A stretch of DNA of 64,000 nt from assembly GCA_033558025.1 (NCBI GenBank), contig JAUCEF010000010.1, positions 25,001 to 89,000 of the forward strand. The letters are read 5' to 3'. Under the pieces are notes generated by a model. That model ran no database searches and was not told where the DNA came from. It saw nothing but the letters and a program-made list of their open reading frames with translations. The translations under genes and the position numbers were made by a program. This DNA comes from Phytophthora sp. 'mugwort'. Taxonomy: Eukaryota > Oomycota > Peronosporomycetes > Peronosporales > Peronosporaceae. Below are positions 61,554 through 64,000 of the stretch, in pieces. Position 1 is the stretch's first letter; the number at the start of each line of letters is the position of its first letter.

Positions 61554-62069
61554 GTGAACTATGAGGTTGGTGACCCGGTCTGGGTATACCAGTTCTTCCG
61601 AGCTAAGCGTGGAGAGAAGCGAACGAAGAAGTTGGCATTCTCCTGGCACGGTCCGTACCGTGTCTTAGGCAAAGTCGGGGAGAACGCCTACCGGATTGAA
61701 ATTCCTTCGCATCCTGATAAAGTAGTGACCGTGAATGTCAACCGTTTGAAGAAGTTTCGATGGTGTATGGACGAGATACCGGATGGAGTTGTTGGAGATG
61801 AAGATGAGGCCGAGGACGGACCTTTGGAAGAAGCGGATTCGCCCTCCTCGAGCTTCACGGAACGCTTGACGACCAGGCGAGAGAATAATGCTATTGTAGG
61901 AACGGACGTGGTGCTGTTGGATGTGGTCGCCAGGCGAGTAGTGAATCGCGCGACGGAGTATCTGGTGCTGACTGCTAATTACGAGACCTTTTGGCTATCT
62001 CGGGCAGCGGCTGATGCTAGCCTACGCTACGCTAGTGGTCGCGTAAGAATAAAGGACTCCCGGAGATAA
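61554..62069 (+). pseudogene. Gypsy-2 integrase C-terminus with chromodomain-like tail
   Basis: A 171-codon plus frame reads VGDPVWVYQFFRAKRGEKRT, then FSWHGPYRVLGKVGENAYRI and KVVTVNVNRLKKFR, the GPY/F module. The end (DVVARRVVNRATEYLVLTAN, YETFWLSRAAAD) resembles a divergent chromodomain: RRxxNRxTEYLV…W. Confidence 0.7.
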
Positions 62070-62384
62070 AGAAAAGCTCGTGGCTGGAGGACGCCAATGC
62101 CGGATGGACGACGGTGACTTGTTGCTGGTGTAAGGCATGGTGGAACGGTTCCCAAGCCTTAACGAATGGATATGAAGAATGAATCTGAAGAAAAAATGGA
62201 TGAAAGGAGAAGGACGCATGGGACATATTGGAATTTGGGAACGCTCAATCATGAGCGACAAATGTGATTTTTATATTTTAGTTGATGTCACGACTACCGG
62301 GAAAGAGAGAATGAAAAGCTGGAAACAAGTTCGCGCGGTTGGCAAGAGGGGTGAGGAGACTCGTCGAGGACGCCGAGATGTGTC

Positions 62385-62391
62385 GGGAGGA
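62385..62391 (+). other. Gypsy-2 polypurine tract
   Basis: GGGAGGA immediately precedes the 3' LTR start. Confidence 0.6.
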
Positions 62392-63060
62392 TGTCTCGAG
62401 TGAGAACGGTTTGATCCGGCCCAATAGGGTTCGGTACCGTCCTCGCTCAGATGCGACAGGCAACATGATGTTTGAGAGTTCCCGCGCGAAAGGGCGTGGG
62501 ACGGGCAGTAACCATGAGGAACGGGCTGTCGAGATTCGGCTGTGCTAGGCGTTTGACTGTCGTATGGTGTCCCAGCTGGTGGAGCTGTGCACTTCGGCAC
62601 TCATTCTGCAATCACACATCAGGGCGCGCGCGGGGCCCAAGGACGGGAGGCACGGTCGCCGGTGGACTGGCGGCTTGGTACATCGTGGGTGACATCCCCG
62701 AAGGGGTGAAAGATGATGCGTGCGGAAGGAGTGCGCCTGACATGCGGTGGGTGCGAAAACGGAAGACGGTGAACGACGAAGACAGGAAGTTTATTATGGT
62801 TTGTATGAAGGACAAGACGGGGTGTCACTGATGCACAGGCCCTTGACCTGAGCCTGGCGCGTTGCAGAGCCCTGAAACGCAAGGAGAAAGAGAGCACGGA
62901 AGGAAAGAAAGAATCAGGTCAGTCGTGAATTTACCTTTAAGCTAACAAGTTGCATCTTTGTGTGTGAGCTTGTTGGCAATCTTCCTTATGGTATTTGAAG
63001 CAACCTCTGTCTCCGTTCCCATACAGCGCAGGACGGTCCCAGAATGGACGGTTGGCGACA
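62392..63060 (+). repeat. Gypsy-2 3' LTR
   Basis: Matches 52056-52724; ends GGTTGGCGACA, followed by TTAG. Confidence 0.9.
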
Positions 63061-63419
63061 TTAGGGAGCCGCGAGCGAAGGCGTGGCCGTGATGCTATAG
63101 AGAGGTGTCGGTAGGCAGTGATTGAGTGCAACTTGCGAAGTGAGATTGGTTGAGATTAAGTTGGCAGGGTGCCCAGGGGCTACCCATTGAGCAGTTCCCA
63201 GTGGTTGAATATAATGCAGTGCCCCTATTGGTCTATTTCGTTGGAGTTGCTCTTCAACGAGGTTAGTATAATGGACAGAGGCGCCTCTCCCAAGGTGCTG
63301 CTCTCTGTTGCAGCAAGGACGTATCCTCGTTGCAGACAATGAATGTGTGTAGACACAGGAATGCCTTGCCCTAGAATGGTGACAGGCTTGCCGACGCCGT
63401 CACCACCTTAGGAGCGAGG
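63061..63419. other. Non-coding region right of Gypsy-2
   Basis: About 360 bp between Gypsy-2 and the chromodomain of Gypsy-3. By position it should be the 3' end or LTR of Gypsy-3, but no partner LTR is in the window. Confidence 0.4.
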
Positions 63420-64000
63420 CAAGCCCTCGCCTACGTCGACCTTACATCCTTCCGGATTTGACTTCGCGTTGACGGCGTATGAAGTCGTCAATGAGAACTT
63501 TCCAGTGACAGACGCGGTGGATGTTCTTCTCGAGCTCCGATGTAGCTTCGTGGTCTGGAAGGCCATGTCATTTGACGAGCCATTCCGTCTTGCGATTGAA
63601 CTGGCGCTTGAGTAACAGCTTCTCGATGATATGGAGATCTTCCCCTGTAGCTTCATCTGCGATAATCCGAGATGCTTTGGGGAGTACGCGAGAATCGAAC
63701 TTGTCTGGATTGAAGACGTAGTGACTGAGCGCATCTACGTTGAATGTAGGCTGAGTGATTTTATGCTGTGTGGCAAGATAAGCCGCGCTGCATTGTCGTT
63801 AACGTCTTCTTGATGACAAGGGGTCCAACATTACGTGCAGTTAGCTTGGCACGCTTGACGCCGATGTCCTTAGCGGCATGCAATCCGACGAGTATCCAAC
63901 ATGGCCAGATCGCCTTGTTTGAAGGAAACATTGCTTCGGCACTGGTCGTAGTACTTCTCTTGTGAGGCGTGAGCCTTGAGAAACTGTTCCTTAGCCTTGC
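63420..64000 (-). pseudogene. Gypsy-3: integrase C-terminus and chromodomain (3' end of a minus-strand element)
   Basis: The minus strand from base 64000 reads KEQFLKAHASQEKYYDQCRS, NVSFKQGDLAMLDTR, a gypsy integrase C-terminal signature. Further down, 63635-63480 encodes a chromodomain: LHIIEKLLLKRQFNRKTEWL, then VK-stop-HGLPDHEATSELEKNI, then HRVCHWKVLIDDF; the TGA replaces the conserved Trp of VKWxG. The element leaves the window at the right edge. Confidence 0.75.

Larger units (their letters stand above)
52056..63060 (+). mobile_element. Gypsy-2: Ty3/gypsy LTR retrotransposon, 11 kb, degenerate
   Basis: LTRs of ~669 bp (52056-52724 and 62392-63060), both starting TGTC(C/T)CGAGTGAGAACGG, flank gag, an unusual acidic spacer, protease, RT, RNase H, integrase and a chromodomain-like tail. 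TTAG occurs immediately outside both ends (52052-52055 and 63061-63064), a likely 4-bp target duplication. A primer-binding site starts 2-3 bases after the 5' LTR and a purine tract precedes the 3' LTR. It is interrupted by a 564-bp insertion in the integrase. All frames are damaged. Confidence 0.88.

Overview
Organism and setting. The first kilobase is the minus-strand end of a nuclear rDNA unit: the 5' end of the large-subunit rRNA, ITS2 and the 3' end of 5.8S. The ITS2 looks like that of the oomycete genus Phytophthora. The rest fits a gene-poor, repeat-rich region of such a genome: decayed Copia and Gypsy LTR retrotransposons, a LINE, hAT transposons, oomycete-type START/FYVE-like genes, and the wreck of a secreted copper-monooxygenase-like gene. 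There is no sign of operons, CRISPR arrays or bacterial genes. I did not recognise any tRNA gene.

Layout. 1-1013: truncated rDNA; a 173-bp piece of ITS2 is repeated 500 bp away, directly behind a broken 5.8S. 1050-5928: Copia-1 (minus). 5995-13899: Gypsy-1 (plus), with a chromodomain and an antisense reading frame. 13900-23709: an island of ordinary genes and pseudogenes: a Gly-rich remnant, a dead secreted LPMO-like gene (probably CAZy AA17), an intact protein kinase, an intact START/FYVE-like gene with two broken relatives, a broken Cys-rich secreted gene and a broken nuclease-like gene. 23745-26380: hAT pseudogene, a long hairpin and a pyruvate phosphate dikinase (PPDK) fragment. 26404-31596: Copia-2 (minus). 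31600-38000: fragments of a Gypsy element (one piece inverted), a LINE and a second hAT. 39576-44015: two more START/FYVE-like genes, one frameshifted and one intact. 44554-52030: a LINE (minus) split by Copia-3 (45498-49675, plus). 52056-63060: Gypsy-2 (plus, 11 kb), itself interrupted by a 564-bp insertion. 63420-64000: the end of a third Gypsy element (minus).

How the parts relate. Only three cellular genes look intact: the kinase (15908-17173, minus) and two START/FYVE-like genes (19257-20390 and 42261-44015, plus). The START/FYVE-like family occurs five times here, three of them broken. All three Copia elements have a primer-binding site directly beside the 5' LTR that matches the anticodon arm, not the 3' end, of initiator tRNA-Met, as in the half-tRNA priming known for Drosophila copia. 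Target-site duplications could be read for five elements: perfect for Copia-2 (CCTAC) and Gypsy-2 (TTAG), and one mismatch for Copia-1, Copia-3 and Gypsy-1. LTR pairs differ by substitutions and indels and all polyproteins are broken, so the elements are old and probably immobile.

Limits. All domain calls come from reading translations and motifs by eye. No database search was run. Element boundaries are good to a few bases where a target-site duplication was seen and approximate elsewhere.
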